64,000 bases of DNA from Tyto alba (GCF_018691265.1 NW_024881330.1:13288386-13352385), one strand, 5' to 3'. Positions 23,401-38,400 are shown, counted from the stretch's first letter. Numbers and translations are program-made. The notes: generated by a model not told the origin, from the sequence alone.

Positions 23401-26400
23401 TGATACATGAACACTTTGTATCTACTGCAAGCTTGTAGGAAAATACTAGATTTTGTTTTCAGAAATGTCTGCAATGTATTGCAATGTCCCACCAATTCTA
23501 ACTACTGATGCCTTGAATCCACCAGCGCCCTTATTTCCCCCCCACATATCTTTCTTGGTTTTGCTGACCTTTTCCTTAAACTGTTTATTTGTGCAAGATA
23601 AGGGCTCCACAATCTGAAATATCAAAGAACAGTCTCCAAATGCTTCTCTAAGCGTTACAGACCATCTTCAACTGTAAACTCATTTTTTATCTCCTTAAAG
23701 TTAAATGTAATTTGCAGTAGGAAAAACTACTTGGTGTGTTTTACAACATGGTAGAAGTGTTAGTTTTAGATCAGTTATATCTATCCAGTTTAATAAAAAT
23801 AAATCTGTGGCAATTCCACGCAAATTTGCAAGGGAAAATGATTGCTGTCTAAAATATGCTTGAGTGAGGCAAAAACTGTTCAAGCTAAGGAACAGTGTTG
23901 GCAAAAAAAAACAAGTGGACACAGGCTGTGAATACAGCTAGGCTGGAAGTGAAAAGAGGATTTCTTACCACCAGAACTCTGGTTACACTAATCGATATAG
24001 AAGTATTGGAGAAAAAAAAAAAGTAGAAGAAAATTAAGTAACTGAGTAGGTGAACCAGCTTCTGAAAGCAAGTTCCCTTACATCCTATGTCCAGCTGCAA
24101 AATTTATATGCAATCTGTCCACCTGATATTTCAGACTCCACATCCTGCTATCACCAAAATTGCTATAACACTTGTACGTCATTAACTACTCAAATCTATT
24201 CTAAGATCCTATATTAAAGTGATTCTGACCATATTTTAAAAGTGCCTACCAGTTAGCAATATTAAACATCAATTTCTTTTGCCATTTATCCCTTGCAGGA
24301 CAAATGCACCTGTCCAAACACAGGGTGGGAGGCAGTACAGTTCTGAAACGCCTCCCTCTCCTGTATGGGAAGGCTACATCAGTGGGCAAGATGAAGGCTG
24401 GGACCCAGCAGGTAGTGACTTTTAACCAGGGCTTTCCAGGTGACTCAGGAGTTGGCTTTATCAGTCGCTTACCCAGAGATTATCAGATTTCCTATCTATA
24501 AAGCTGATGCTAGTGTTACACACAGTACTGTAAGCGTTATATCCCCCAGGCACATAATTTTATGTTTTACAGTGATTTATTTGAAGATGGGGGCTGTAGC
24601 ATAGCTGACTCAATAGATTCCTCTAGTGCTTTAAAACAAACATGTCCTGAACATCATTAAGGAACAGGCCTTCCTTCCCTTCTGCATGATTTTCCCCTTG
24701 AAAAGAAATGTTTCTTTATGAGTCCTCATAAATCCACAATGTTATTTCAGTCGCTGGTGCTACCATTTTCCTGCCTGTTGCAATTGTGCTACACACAAAC
24801 ACAACAGCTACAGCGGCAAGTTGTACCTAGGAGTTAGGGACTCGCTAAAACCTGAGCGTAACTGACCACCCATCAAGGCATAAGAGAGCAAACCTCTCTC
24901 CCAAAGTCCTGTAATGGCATTACCAGGACCGGGTGCATCTGTGATAGAGTTGGGGCAGTGGGAGCTGCGGAGGCAGCAGCATTAGCATAATTAGCGGCGA
25001 TACCCACAGCCCAGCACTGCTGGTGAGTAAGGTAGAGCAAAGTACAGCTCCTTGCCTGTGTTTGTGTAGGTGTTTTTGTCCAGGACAAATGACTGTCAAG
25101 TGGGAGAGAATGCCAGGTGAAGCCTTTTTCCTCTCACTTCTCACCAGTGCATCTTCTGTCCCAGGTCAGGAGGAAGTGAATGCAGAGCAACAGTTCTCAA
25201 CTCATATTGTTGCAGTGAATTTGGGGGTTTGTAAATTAGAACAGTACTTGGATACTACAGAGTAGTCAAATTATGCATTTGATATGTTAGCACTTTTCTC
25301 TGTATTCTGTTCTCCAGAATTGTACCTTTTTTTGCTGATTTTTCCTCTGCTTCTCTGGTTCTTACCTGCACAAAGAAATGCTTTGCAAACTACTCTAGAA
25401 TAACTTCAGTATTGGCTGCCTAACACAGACAGCAGGATCAGCCATATGAGTGGCATGAACATCATCTGAAAAGCATACTAATGCTATAGAGCAAAACCAA
25501 TGATATCTGTTCAGATATTGTACTCTGCTCCTACAAACAGCTTTCCCCATGGCACAGGGAAGAGGTAGGGATACTGTCTCTCCAGCTCACAGTGCCCTTT
25601 GGGGTTGCTCCAGGGTGCATGATGCAGATGCAGTAAGTAATTAGTAGCACATTGCCCAACATAGTGGTAACTCTGACAATACTACCAATCCTATATTGAA
25701 GTGTGGACTGAAGTGTTTAAAAACAATTTGCATGTTAAACTTGTTATTATGGAGAGGGGAAAACCATACTGGCACCACACACTGCTGTCAGTGGGGCACA
25801 CTCAATTGAACAGGCAGCAGAGCATCCTCCTGAATGCTGCACCGTGATGTTCATTGAATCCACCACATGCTGAGGAGTGGCTGGACCGTGCGCCCTGTGT
25901 CAACACCATTCCTGTATGATTCTCCAGCCAAGAGGCCCATTGTGCATGCAGCATTTGCATGCTGGGACTTTATATCCAGAATAAACTTCTGTTGTATTGT
26001 GGGGTCCCATTATTCTGTTCCCCCAAATGCATCACCCACTGAGTCTGGTTAGCTGTTGTTGTTTGTTTTGGTATTACAGAAAACAAAGGTGAATTTTATT
26101 CTCAAAAGAATGAAAATGAGGGTGTAGCAATCCAAAAAGAAGAAAGAAATTAGAGCTCTTAATTTTCAAGCATGTTGTGCAAAAAGATATCTTTTGTACG
26201 GGATTCCACCAAAGGAGAAGCACACACACCCTATCATAATAGAAAAATGTGAATGCAATTCATTTTGGATAAAGGCAGTGATCAGTGCATCTATTTCCTA
26301 ACTTTGTGGTTTTTCCTTTCCTTTTTGTCAAAATTCCTGAGAAATCTGAAGACCATTAAATAAAATTTCACACTAGGAAATATTAGTTACTTATATGCAT

Positions 26401-29400
26401 CTATTTCCATCTTATCTGAAGGGTTTAGAGAAGCCTGTGTGTGTGTCAGAGCATACAGTAGGATACACGTTTACAAGCAACAGTTGTGATAACGATGTGG
26501 CAATGAAAGTGTGACTTTGTGCTGTAGAGACCAAGAGAAATTATTGCATTGTTATTGTGCCTTACTAATTGCTCTTGTTTTAAAAATAACTTTCCATTCC
26601 AGTGAGATGGCTGCACTACAGCAGCTACCATTAGCAGTAAGTTGTATCCTAGATGCTAACTGCATTAGAAAAGCCTGGTACCTAAATGGTCTTTATCACA
26701 AAGGTGTACTGGTAAAACAGTGTAGGGACTGGATTTGGGTTTTCTCCTTGAGAAAAGACCCTTTATCTTTTGACAGAGGACTCCTTTATCCAGGGCTGTA
26801 GCTCTTCCACCTAGTAGATTGCAGCATGAAACTTTTGAAGAATCCAGAGCAGACTTCCAGGGTATATCTATACTTGTAAATAAAACAGGTTGTTCTCTGC
26901 CCAGACGGGTATGTGGCCCAGCATAGCCCACAGCTATATGGCTAAATTCTCTTTAGCCCATGAGCAGAATGATTCTTGTGCCTAATGTCTTTCAGGAATC
27001 ATCTCCCCAAAGACAGGAGGTTAATCAGCCATTTAGCCTCTTCTACTCTTCAGTAGGCTGGTGGCATTTTCAGAAGGGCTTAAAAGCAAACTGACACGCC
27101 CTGGGGTGTCATAACCCTTAATTTAGTGGAGAGCAGAGTGCCATGCCCTGAGGTATCATAAACCTTAATTTACAGTGGTGGTACCAATTCCTGGCAGCCC
27201 TAATCAAGTAGCCTGATCCACGTGTTGCTATTTGAATGGAAATGCCAAAGCACTTACAGCGCCCACTTAGACCCCCTGAGTCCATGGTGTACATATAGTT
27301 CTACTTGATTCAGGAGCCTAGGACCTGTTTTCCATCATTAGGCATTTCAAAGGTCTGATTCATGATATTACAGGGGTTGAAACCCTTTGCTGAACTTCAG
27401 GTCTCAGGTAGTTCTACCCTTGACTGAGAAACAGCAGAATAGAGGGTGTACCAGCATTTCAGGCCTTGTGATTCACAAAGATTGTCAGATTAGTAGGAAC
27501 AGACATGGTTTTTTGTTTACATTGATATGTCAGGCTGTAAACTGCTACTGCAGCTGTGGACTTTGAGTTATTATCCCCGACAGATTTAGCTCAAGGTAAC
27601 CACATGTACTGGTTTGTCAAAATAAAAAAAAACACCAGCTTTATCACGTTATATATCTCCTATTATCTTGTTTGCATGAATGCATCAATGCAAGAAAGGT
27701 TTGCAGGACCAGCTTTTATTCAGCTGATTGGGATTGCAAGCTCCTAGTACTTGCAAATGTACTACAGAGGCAGGGCCTGGTTCTGTACGCATCTAATAAG
27801 GCATTTATATTGAGCTATTGTTAAAGTGGTACAAACAAATAATATTTGATCTTGCATGAAGATGCCTAATATGAAGTTATTACCTTTAAATTATTTGAAT
27901 AAGCTTGAACTGGCAGAACAAAGATGTATAGGATCAGTACTGTGTGTCATGTGGTGTCAGCTGTTTGTGGATCCATTCTAGGAGGCCTAGTGATATATTT
28001 CAGCAAAGCTTCATGGTCTAGATAATGTGAACAAAGATAAGCAATAACCTGGCCCAAACTGTTGTCATTCAGAGAAACTCATGCAAAATTGTTTCTCATG
28101 TATCTGTTGTGCCTCTGTTTTCCTAGTCAACCAATAAACGCCATCAGCATGGTTTTGATGCAGACCGAGATGCCAGGAAATTACATAGCGCCTGCAAAGG
28201 AGCAGGTAAGAAAGCTCATGGTTTTTATAGAAAAGGCAATTCAATATCATAAAGAGCATATACATAAACTTAGGGCAAAACAACTGTTCCAACCAGTTTC
28301 AGGTAATCTTTATGCTTCCTGTCACTGACTCGAAGAACATGCACACCCATGAAATTTTATATGATTAAGATAAATGGGAAGGGAGCTTGTTCCTCAATGA
28401 CTGGTAGGATCTAGTTTGTTAATTGCTTGGCTCCAGAGGTTTGGGGTAAACATTGTATTTGCTCCCTGTGATAGGAACATCAGACTGTCAAGACTGATAT
28501 GACAGTCATGGGGTCCATCTAGTCAGGTCAGATTAAGGTCATGGCTATATGTCCTTTCCCAGGCCTTCAAGGGCCAGTAAAAACCATCATCACCTTCATA
28601 TGTTCATCAAAGCCCACTGCAGCTCCATCAGTTGAAAGGAATATATGGTGTTCTCAATGCACATCAATGATTTTTAACCAGAAGTACTGGCTCCCACCAT
28701 CTTCTAAGGTAGTTTGAATTAAGCTGGCTGACTGTGCACTGATGTGAATGAGGAATGCAGTGTTTATGGGTTCCTCAGGTCCATGGAGGTGAAAATTTCC
28801 AGCAGAGGAAGAACAGTCAGGCAGCACATGAGTTACTAATTCACTCTAGGCATTTGTACTGTAAACATTTATTCAAGCATTTCTTCCTGGTATAGTACTG
28901 ACATTCAGAATTAGCTAGTTAAGTGCTGAATTTTAGGATCTCTTCTTGTCCTATCAACTGAGCCCCCTCAAGGCAGTTCCAAAGAGGACTCTCCTACTGA
29001 TAGTTTAACCCCACATTGTCAGATAGGAGTTCTTTTCATTCTCAAATTGGACCATGCCTTCTGCCTCAGTTTTAAGCAGGAAGAACTGGAGAAGATGCCC
29101 TAAACTTGTCCTCTATGTACCTGGTGGTGATATGCAGGGATGAAAAAGCATCAGCTGCTGCTGAATGCCAATATTTTTATCTTTTGTACTGATAGCTCCT
29201 CAGAAACCCATGTTAGTCCCTGCTCCCAAGAGCCTGAGATGAAGCACAACAGAAAGCCTGGTACATGGATGCAAAAGATGGAAAAGCACAAGGAGAGCAT
29301 GGAGCAGTGTCCACCAGCATAACATGCATGCATCAGCAGACCTGGCATACGGCACGATGCGTTTGATCTGCCATCTAAACCCTTCATAGGCTATGGGCAT

Positions 29401-32400
29401 TTTGGAAGTGTCTGCCCCATGAAGGATCATAGGTCTCTCCTAATACACATTCTCCATTTCAATACTTGTCTTGAAGAAATAATGCCTGAGGCAAGCTGCT
29501 GGCCCTTTGATGGAAGTGCACCAGGACATGTATTAAAGCAACAGCTACTCTATTGTGTCTTTCAGTCATCCAAGTAACATGCTGCAGTCCTGTCCCTTTA
29601 GCCACAAACATAACTAATGCCTTCCAGCAGCTTTGTTTAGTGCAAACATCTGTTTATATAGCTGAGGGCAAGAAAAGTACAAGAACAAGGTCATTGCCTT
29701 TAGTAAGCCTCCTCCATCCATTGCATAAGTTACAGCTCAAAGCTGCCCAAGGGCTTTCTCCTGGAGGGGTGCTGCATGTTCAGTTCCTCTGTGGGTTCCC
29801 GGGGGATGCTGCTGCTGTGGTGCCCATCACGAGGACACCCCATGCTCCCACTTCACTCTCACTTAATTTTCTCAAGCAAAAGAGCATCACCAGAGACTCA
29901 GACCATGAAGGCTCGTTCCTGCTCCTCTTCCTGACTCCATTCAGTGCAAAGCACAACCCATTTTGTAGAGGCTGTACATTGAAGTTGTGGCTTAATGAAG
30001 CTGATTTAAACAAATCCTCATGTACCTTGGCCTCTCACCCCATGCTGTTCATTCTGTTGTGCTGGCACAAGCGTTCACACGTTGAATGAACTGGATCTGG
30101 TGGCTCATCCCTTGGGACTACTCAAGCAATCATTTCTACCAAAAACATGTATGTCAGCTTATGGGCACTGGCATAATCCTGATTTTAGGAGCAGTGTCTG
30201 ACCTTCTCAAACAGAAGATTCAATTTGTCTGATAAAGTATAAGCAGCACAAGATGGTGAACTTTTATTTTATGGTCTGAGCATTGTAACTGACTACAGTT
30301 AAATATATCTTCCAAAGCATCTGATGCTACAAATCAACATTTACATCACTTGTTGCATCAACAAGGGCATCACCAGCAGAGACAAGGACATCATTATCCC
30401 ACTCTACTCAGTGCTTGTCAGGCCACACCTGGAACACTGTGTTCAGTTTTGGTCCCTGCTATAAAAAAAAAAAAAAAAAAAAAAAGATGTGGACAGGCTG
30501 GAAAGGGTGCAGAGGAGAGCCACAAAGATGATCAAGGGACTGTGAAGCCTTCTGTATGAGGAAAGACTGAGAGAGTTGGGCTTGTTCCGCCTTGAGAAGA
30601 GAAGGCTTAGGGGAGACCTCATCATCATGTTCCAGTATTTAAAAGGTGACTACAAAGAAGATGGAGACTCCCTTCTTACAAGGAGTCACATGGAAAAAAA
30701 AAGGGACAATGGGTACAAGTTACTCCTGGGGACCTTCCAATTAGACACAAGAGGAAAATTTTTCATAATGAGAACAAGAAGCCACTAGAATGATCTCCCC
30801 AAGAAAGTGGTGGATTCCCCAACATTGGACACTTTTAAGTTTCAGCTGGACAGGTTGCTGGGCCGCTTTGTCTAGACGGTGCTTTTGCCAGGAAGGTTGG
30901 ACCGGATGATGCCTGAGGTCCCTTATAACCTGGTATTCTATGATTCTGTGATTCTATGAAATCTTAAAGTTGGTACCAATGGGGATATATATATAGCATT
31001 TTTTTTTCTATTTAGAGATCCTGTTTTCTTTCCTCTGCATTAGATTCCTATATGCACAACTATAATTCCTATGCACAACTTCTTTTTCAGGAACCGATGA
31101 AAAGAAAATTATTGAAGTCTTGTCAAGTCGAACATCAGAGCAGAGACAACAAATAAAACAGAAGTACAAGGCTCTGTATAACAAGGTATTTTGAAATAAA
31201 TGGCATCTTTCTTATAAACCACATACCTGTTAGAAATACAGCCTACAGGCCTCTGCTTTTCCAAATATCAAGGGCTCAGTGGATTTAAGGAGGACACTGG
31301 TTAGTTTCTGATTCAGCAATTCATTTTATCTCCTAAAATGCCAGTCATATTTCTAATCTTAGGCCTCAGAGTCTTCTTGAAATCAGCCTCAATGAGATCA
31401 GAGCATTTTTATCAAAGTTAGGAGAGCTAGAAAAAAATTCATAACTGAAAATAAAAACTCATCTCATGTTCATCTTCAGCACATTCAGAAAAAGGAATTA
31501 ATGTAAAAGGGATCTTTTAAGTCAGAATCCCTCTCAGACCAGATGCAAATTCAGAGGAACTATTTGGTCTTACCTCATTATATTTTTGTTGAATTTAATA
31601 GATGTAGTATTGATTTCTTCCAGTGATGAAGTAGAATACACATTGTAAAGCTAAGAAATCTCACTGGGCACTTGATTTATGGAGGAGGAAACATAGAATG
31701 CCTTCATGATTTTGAGTGTAAGAAAAATAAAGCTTCCAATATATTATTTAGGTAAACATCTGAATCCTGAAGAACTTATTATTAAATTGGTATTGTCTTA
31801 AGGTTTGATTGTTCATTAATCAATGTTAATAAGACAGGCAGCACTGAACCTGAAAGCCTTCTATATGTAAAACTTACAGCAAGCACAATAAAGATTTTGG
31901 TTACATAAATACCATAGATCTAGTTCTGTAATGAAGATTAATAAAAAAAGACATTAGAAATGAGCCAATGCCATGAGCCATCCTAGTTACATCAGCACGT
32001 AGCAACTCTTCTCGCTTGCCTGGGCAGCCTGAATCTCTCGGGAAGGAGCTGCAAGTTGTACCATTTTGCTCTCCTGCTGCTCCAGGAAGCAAAGTTCACG
32101 GTGTGCATGTTGAAACTGCTCCAACATCAGTGTCAGCCTCGGACTTGAATAGATCAAGTGTTCACTTGTGATTGGGTAAGAGGGTATTTAAGAACAATAG
32201 ATTTGGAGCTGGGCTTCGAGTTTGTTGTTGTGAACTTGTTAAGTACTTCCCATACTACAGGAAATGTTAACTGCAGATAGAGCTTCAAATAAATCATCAG
32301 TGGGCAACCTTCTCAGCGTACATACACTAGCTAATTCTTCTCTGGGGTCTTATTAAATTTTGAACAAAGTAGATCATATCACAGAAGACTGATATTTTTT

Positions 32401-35400
32401 TTTTTTTTTTTGTGGAAAAAAATGCTGATTGCTTGGCACCAAAGCGCATTGTAGAAATTTGTTGCCTTTTCCAGTAAGTCAATTTTAACCAAAACTGCAA
32501 GAGAAGTTTGGTAAGTTTGATCCCTTCTGTTGCAGCTCTTTCAAAGCAGGAAGTTTCTGCATTGTGTTTCAGAGTAGTCTCCTGTTAAGCTGTTAAAAAA
32601 CACTAGTTTGCATTTATTTAAACAAGTAAGAGTCAAAACTGGAGTGATATCAGCTGGCATTTGAATAAGGGACAACCATTTTATTCAATCTGTAACAAAA
32701 ATTTTTAGGGAATTTATTTTGAAAAAAAAAGAAAGTCCACGTATTTAAAGGGTTTTTTATATTTTTGTCCCTTTTTGGCACAGGAGATGCTTTGAAATCA
32801 TGAAATTCCTTGAAACAAATTAAGAAACCCTCAAATTCCACCTCAGCTTTTGTGCTAACCTTTCAAACTATCCCTGCAGGATTTGGAAGAGGACTTGAAG
32901 GGAGACCTGAGTGGGAATTTTGAAAAGGCTGTGCTGGCTCTGCTGGACCTGCCCTGCGAGTACGAGGCCCGAGAGCTTCAGAAGGCGATGAAGGGCGCTG
33001 GGACGGATGAATCGCTGCTGATTGAGATTCTCTGCACACGGAACAATAAGGTTGGGACACCATGCGTGACCTTCCTTAGGTAGCAGGGCAAAGAGCTCAC
33101 CAAAAGCATTCCCCTGGGAGGAGGAGGAGGGATCAGACCAGCTTCCATGGCTGAAATGCCTGTTGTCAGTGCTTGCAGTGGTAACATTGCTGTACTGGGG
33201 CTGAAACTCTTGCAGGAGTTAAGAGCAATATAATTCAAATTCCTTCCTTGGTCCTATTCGTATCTCCCATGGATGGCACAGAGGCAACACTGATGATAGG
33301 GAAATCCCTGGGTTCCTGTTAAAGGCAGCTTTGGCACTGCTCTGGCCATTCAGGGGTGGCTCCTGCCAGGTACTGGAATGTGATCCTCTTCGAAAAGCCC
33401 TTCAGCTTACGCCTTGTTGTGGTTTAAACCCAGCCGGCAACTAAGCACCACGCAGCCACTTGCTGATTCCCCCCACCCAGTGAGATGGGGGGAGAGAATT
33501 GGAAAAAAAAGTAAAACTTGTGGGTTGAGATAAAAACAGTTTAATAGGACAGAAAAGGAATAAAATAAAATAAAGTAAAATAAAATAAAATAAAACAAAA
33601 CAAAATAGAATAAAATAAAATAAAACAATAATAATAAAAATTAGAATATACAAAACAGGTGATGCACAATGCAATTGTTCACCACTTGCTGACTGATGCC
33701 CTACAAGTCCCCAGGCAGCAATCCACCCCTTCCAGCCAAATCCCCTCCATTTTATGTACTGGGCATGACATCATACAGTATGGAATATCCATTTGGCCAG
33801 TTGGGGTCAGCTGTCCTGACTGTGCCCCATCTCAACTTCTTGTGCACCCCCAGCCTTCTTCCTGGCAGGGCATGAGAAGCTGAGAAATCCTTGACTTAGT
33901 ATAAACACTGCTTAGCAACAATTAAAAACATCAGTGTGTTACCAACGTTATTCTCATAATAAATCCAAAATACATCACTGTACCAGCTATTAGGAAGAAA
34001 ATTAGCTCTATCCCAGCTGAAACCAGGACACACCCAAATGCAAGTGAAACCAGAGCAGGCATCCCTAGAAATGCTGTCCTGAACTGGGCTGGGTTTGAGC
34101 TGTGTCTCGGCGCTGCAGTGAGTCCCACCATGAGCAGGAAATGGGAATTGGGCTTCTCCTGCACCCATGTCTGCTACACCTCATGCAACATGGGCACAGT
34201 ACTGACTTGGTGGCATTTTGGTTGCGTATTTATTTATTAATTAAATAAATTCATTTTTATTTTTTATTTTTAAATATTTTTCCTTATCTATTTATTTGGT
34301 TTATTTGCCTAGGAAATTATAAACATAAAGGAGGCATACAAACGGCGTAAGTAGTATTGTCTTTCAAACACCTTAATTTAAAACCTGTATCACTGGGTGA
34401 ATCCTCACAGATTTTTTTTCTCCACAGTCTTTGATAGGGATCTAGAGTCTGATGTTAAAAGTGACACGAGTGGCTCCCTACAGAAGATATTAGTCACTGT
34501 GCTAGAGGTAAGGCTGGGGGCTTTCCTCTTATGCAGCTACCTGACAGAAATATTTGCTTTTCTCTATCCTGTCTACCCTGAGTAATCATAATAAGTATTA
34601 TCTGGTATTTATAATAATGTAATTATGAAATATAATATAATAATGAGGTGATTATAGTAAGCAAAATATATTCTTCAGTATAAGAGCCTTCTATATCTAT
34701 AGCTTTTTAATATATAAAATTTTAATTTATATAATCAGAAGTAATATTATAAATTCTGATACTTTGAAGACAACAGTATAGTTTTGGTAATGGCTAGAAT
34801 ACCCCTTCAAGGTCACGGCTACATTACAATGAATTCTGCCCAAAACCAGCAAAATATGATTTCAATCTCAGCTGACGATTTTACAGTTCAGATAGATACA
34901 GAACGAGTAAGAACTAGATTTCTGTTATGTTAATTTGCCATTTACCAAAAAAACATGCTTTCCATTAGAAGACACTTTATTTTAAACCACCTACATGAAA
35001 TAAAGAAAAAAAAATAATATCTTCATAAAGATGTGTCTTTATCACACCTAGAGATGCAACATGGTGGACAGTCTGATCAGACAGCCCTGAGAAATGAGAA
35101 GTCTCAATAATTGCAAGAAGTTTTAAAAACCTAACAGGCACATCAGTAAATATATCACAGTTAGATTCCCATTCTGGAAAGCATTGATACAGCTCTCTTC
35201 AACCCTTGGGGTATATTTTCAGGAGTGACAAATACATGTTATTCATAGATTTTTTTCTTAAATTAGTCCTTCATAATTCCTACAAGTAATTACAGTGTTA
35301 GTGAATGCTCAGATTATATAGGTTAGTCAGGAAAATATTTTGCAGTTATCAGGGCATATCCAGCACCATGAAAACCATCAGTACTTCACTGCTGGTACTG

Positions 35401-38400
35401 GGAACCTTTTTGCAGTAGCTGGATGGCAGATACACCAACTTCTTTCCTAAGAAACTTTGCAGTTTGAGCCCAGGGTGCTGTACGTACCCAGCAGCTCTCC
35501 CGCACATCTCAGCCCCATTCCCACCCCAGCATCTGCCCACGCATGCAACCACCTCCCACCAGTGGAGAAGTAGCCACAAAAAATGGCAGAAAGCAGAAAC
35601 AAAGAACAAGCCAGGTGGGAAGGTACCTCTGGAGCTACTCTAGTCCAGCCCTCCTCAAAGTAAGGCTAACTCCAAATTCAGATCAAGTTTTCCTCTGATT
35701 TTGTTTTCTGCTCCAGACACATGCTGGCTGGGGGAGGGAGCGGGAACACCCATGGGATGGCAAGGAGCCTGGGGACAATGGGGACCAGCAGGCCACCCTG
35801 CCGCAGGGGACATCCACAGGGTATGGTCGAATACAGTGCAGCTGCCCGCCCCTGATAGTCCCTTCCTGCTCCAGAGGGATCAGACTTCCAATCTCATTAG
35901 GGTCCCAGCACATAGCAAATAAAACCGGGAGATAAACCCCACCGTACAAGCTTCACCTCTAACGTCAACAAAACCAGGGGCTGCGGTAAATATGAACAGG
36001 CTTTTCAAAGCTGTACCACTAAGTCCCACTGTGCCCCATTACTAGGCATTTGTCAGCAGATGGCAGCAAAACTATAATCAAAATATTTGTCAGGGCCACA
36101 AGCTGACAATCTTCCCTTCCACTACAAAATGTAACCAGCTCTTGGTCTGGTGTTTTTTACGGTCATGTCCTTTTCTCTAGGCAACCCGAGATGAGAGCCA
36201 GCAGGTCAATGCAGAGCTTGCTGAGCAAGATGCTGCAGATCTGTATAAAGTAAGTGCAATTGTGGAAAAATCCCCATTTGCCCTGCTGTGCAGCAAGGGC
36301 TGCCTTGGGGATGACTAAAGGCACCAAGCACAGGGGTGATGGCAATGTAAGGAGACGAGCAAGGGGGGCACAGGCTGGTGGATCAAAGGTTCTGCCTGAC
36401 TTTTTGTCTCTACTGTGAATAAACAAGTGTTTCAAAAAACTGACATGTAATTTTAAGGCAGGAGAAGGCCGCTGGGGAACAGAGGAGCTGGCTTTCAATG
36501 TGGTCTTAGCAAAAAGAAGCTACAGTCAGCTGAGAGCTACTTTTCAAGCCTATGAAAAGGTGAGTTACTCTCTTTTGCAATGTGGGTTGTACAGGGCCTG
36601 ACATGTACTTTTCAGACCCTACAATGACTTGTAGAGCAGGCAATGCTTTCTTTGCCATTTTAAAACTTCTTGAATGCTTTAAGAATCTTGGAAAACATTT
36701 TTATACAACTGGATCCTGATCTTATGGAAATAGGGGATAAAAGCTGTATCTTCTGCTGGTGAAGAACCTGTTCCCCTTCATAATCTACACAACATCCAAC
36801 CAAATAACACTGTAATGTTGTTTCCTTCACACAGCTGCATGATGGTGGGTGTCCCCATTCCTGCAGGAGGATCAGCAAAGGAACAGGTTCACAAACTCCT
36901 GCCCTGAATAGGGTTTTGCTTTTCTGGTCTTTCCTTCTCCTTCTCCAAAGCAGAGCCTGGCTGGGTCTCTCCTCCTGATCCTCCTGCTTCACATGCTCAT
37001 ATTGGCTGGGCAGAGGCACATCTCCAGCCTCTTCCTCTCTGCCCACATGGGACAGACAGCCTGTGCAGGTACTTCACTGCACGCTCTTCTGTCTCCAAAC
37101 ATAAGGCCAAGTAGGAAGCAGGGTCCCAGCTGTCTTCTTCTACTTGTCCCCATGTCTCCCACCAGGGATATTTTACTCATGCCTAGGCCTGGAGCTGACT
37201 TCCACTGAGACCTCTTGCCTGAAAATGACCTGAGCAAATCAAAGCAATGGGAGATCCAGGGTCCTTCTGTCAGTGAGGTGGAAGCTCAGCAGTGATGTTT
37301 ATTCTCAGGAGAGGGTCCCTCCTCCAGCCTCTGGCTCACAGTCCTGAACTTCCATAGGATGACTCTGAGTTCATCAGAAAACTCTAAGCCTACGCACTGA
37401 AGATGAAAAAAACTTAAATCAGGGCAATATTTCTGTGTCAGCATAATAAGGAACCCGTAGTTGGAAAAATGTTTGCAGCTTAATCCAAGTTTTGGTTTCT
37501 TGCTGGCAGGAGAACAAACCTAGTCACTGACTGATACTCTCTCCCTTGGAGTGGCCCAAACCCTGAGGGGACAGTTAAATGCTCCAATAGCTGAGCTACC
37601 TTGGCTTTTTGATTCCTAAAGCCAAGCAGATCAGGTTGCCCAAACCGATCCACCACATCCTGCCTGGCTGTATTTGAAATAGAAGTGGGCCAAGATTAGA
37701 GCCATGCAAGCATTAGTCCTCTGCAGTTGGAAAGATAAATAGGGCAAGATTAAACCAGGCTGAGGGTTTGCAGAACTTAAGCCTAAATCCTCAGAAGATA
37801 CCCCTTGCTGCCTTGTATGCATGGTCTCCCAGATCTGACCTAAAAATCCACTAAAGTCTAGAACCAGGCAGAGCCATCCTGATAGGCAAAACAGAGACAA
37901 GTAGAAGCCTTTGAGGTTCATGATGTTCACAAAAGTCAGGATAAGCTCTGTTTTGAAGTGGCAGTCTGTTTTTCCCCTTTTCTACACAATAATACAGAAA
38001 CTCAGGAACAACTGCAGTGCTTGTAAACTTTCCCTGGTAAGCCAAAGACAATAAGTAACAAAACTTCACAGAGCTGGTAAAGCTCCAAAAATTATCTTAT
38101 TTGTGTGGGAGCCATCCAGAGCCTTTGATAGAGGGGTTAGAGGAAGCTCGAACAGTTTTTTCTGACTAGGGGTCACTCAAGAAGAAGATGCAGCTCCTTT
38201 GTCCTAGAAGCCCTCAAATATGTGTGACTGCTTGATGTAGGTCATCCATCTCAACCATTGTGCCTTACCTGGGTTCATAGACCTTCTTCTCTTGGTGCCA
38301 GTGGATCTGTGAGCACTTACATCAGAGGAGAACTTCGTTTGCCCTAGAATTACTCCTTTGTAAAGGCTCTAAAGGATCTCAATTGGGATTTTGCCATTGG

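Larger units (their letters stand above)
14499..28126 (+). other. ANXA13: ANXA13 intron 1 (about 13.6 kb)
   Basis: This is the largest intron in the window. Apart from the candidate exon at 16178-16252 I see no exon. It holds an AT-rich block with a 16-bp perfect palindrome (16685-16700), a possible minus-strand CR1 end near 21745-21805 and an imperfect tandem duplication near 27094-27176. The remaining open frames, including those at 15379-15756 and 20461-20973, are unsupported. Confidence 0.65.

Noticed and set aside
30350..30788. Plus-strand frames in ANXA13 intron 2 that could be extra exons
   Set aside because: They lie within a degraded CR1 LINE fragment and do not fit the annexin reading frame.
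33407..33674. Minus-strand frames rich in FYFILFYF that look like membrane proteins
   Set aside because: They translate a TAAAA microsatellite inside a solo LTR.
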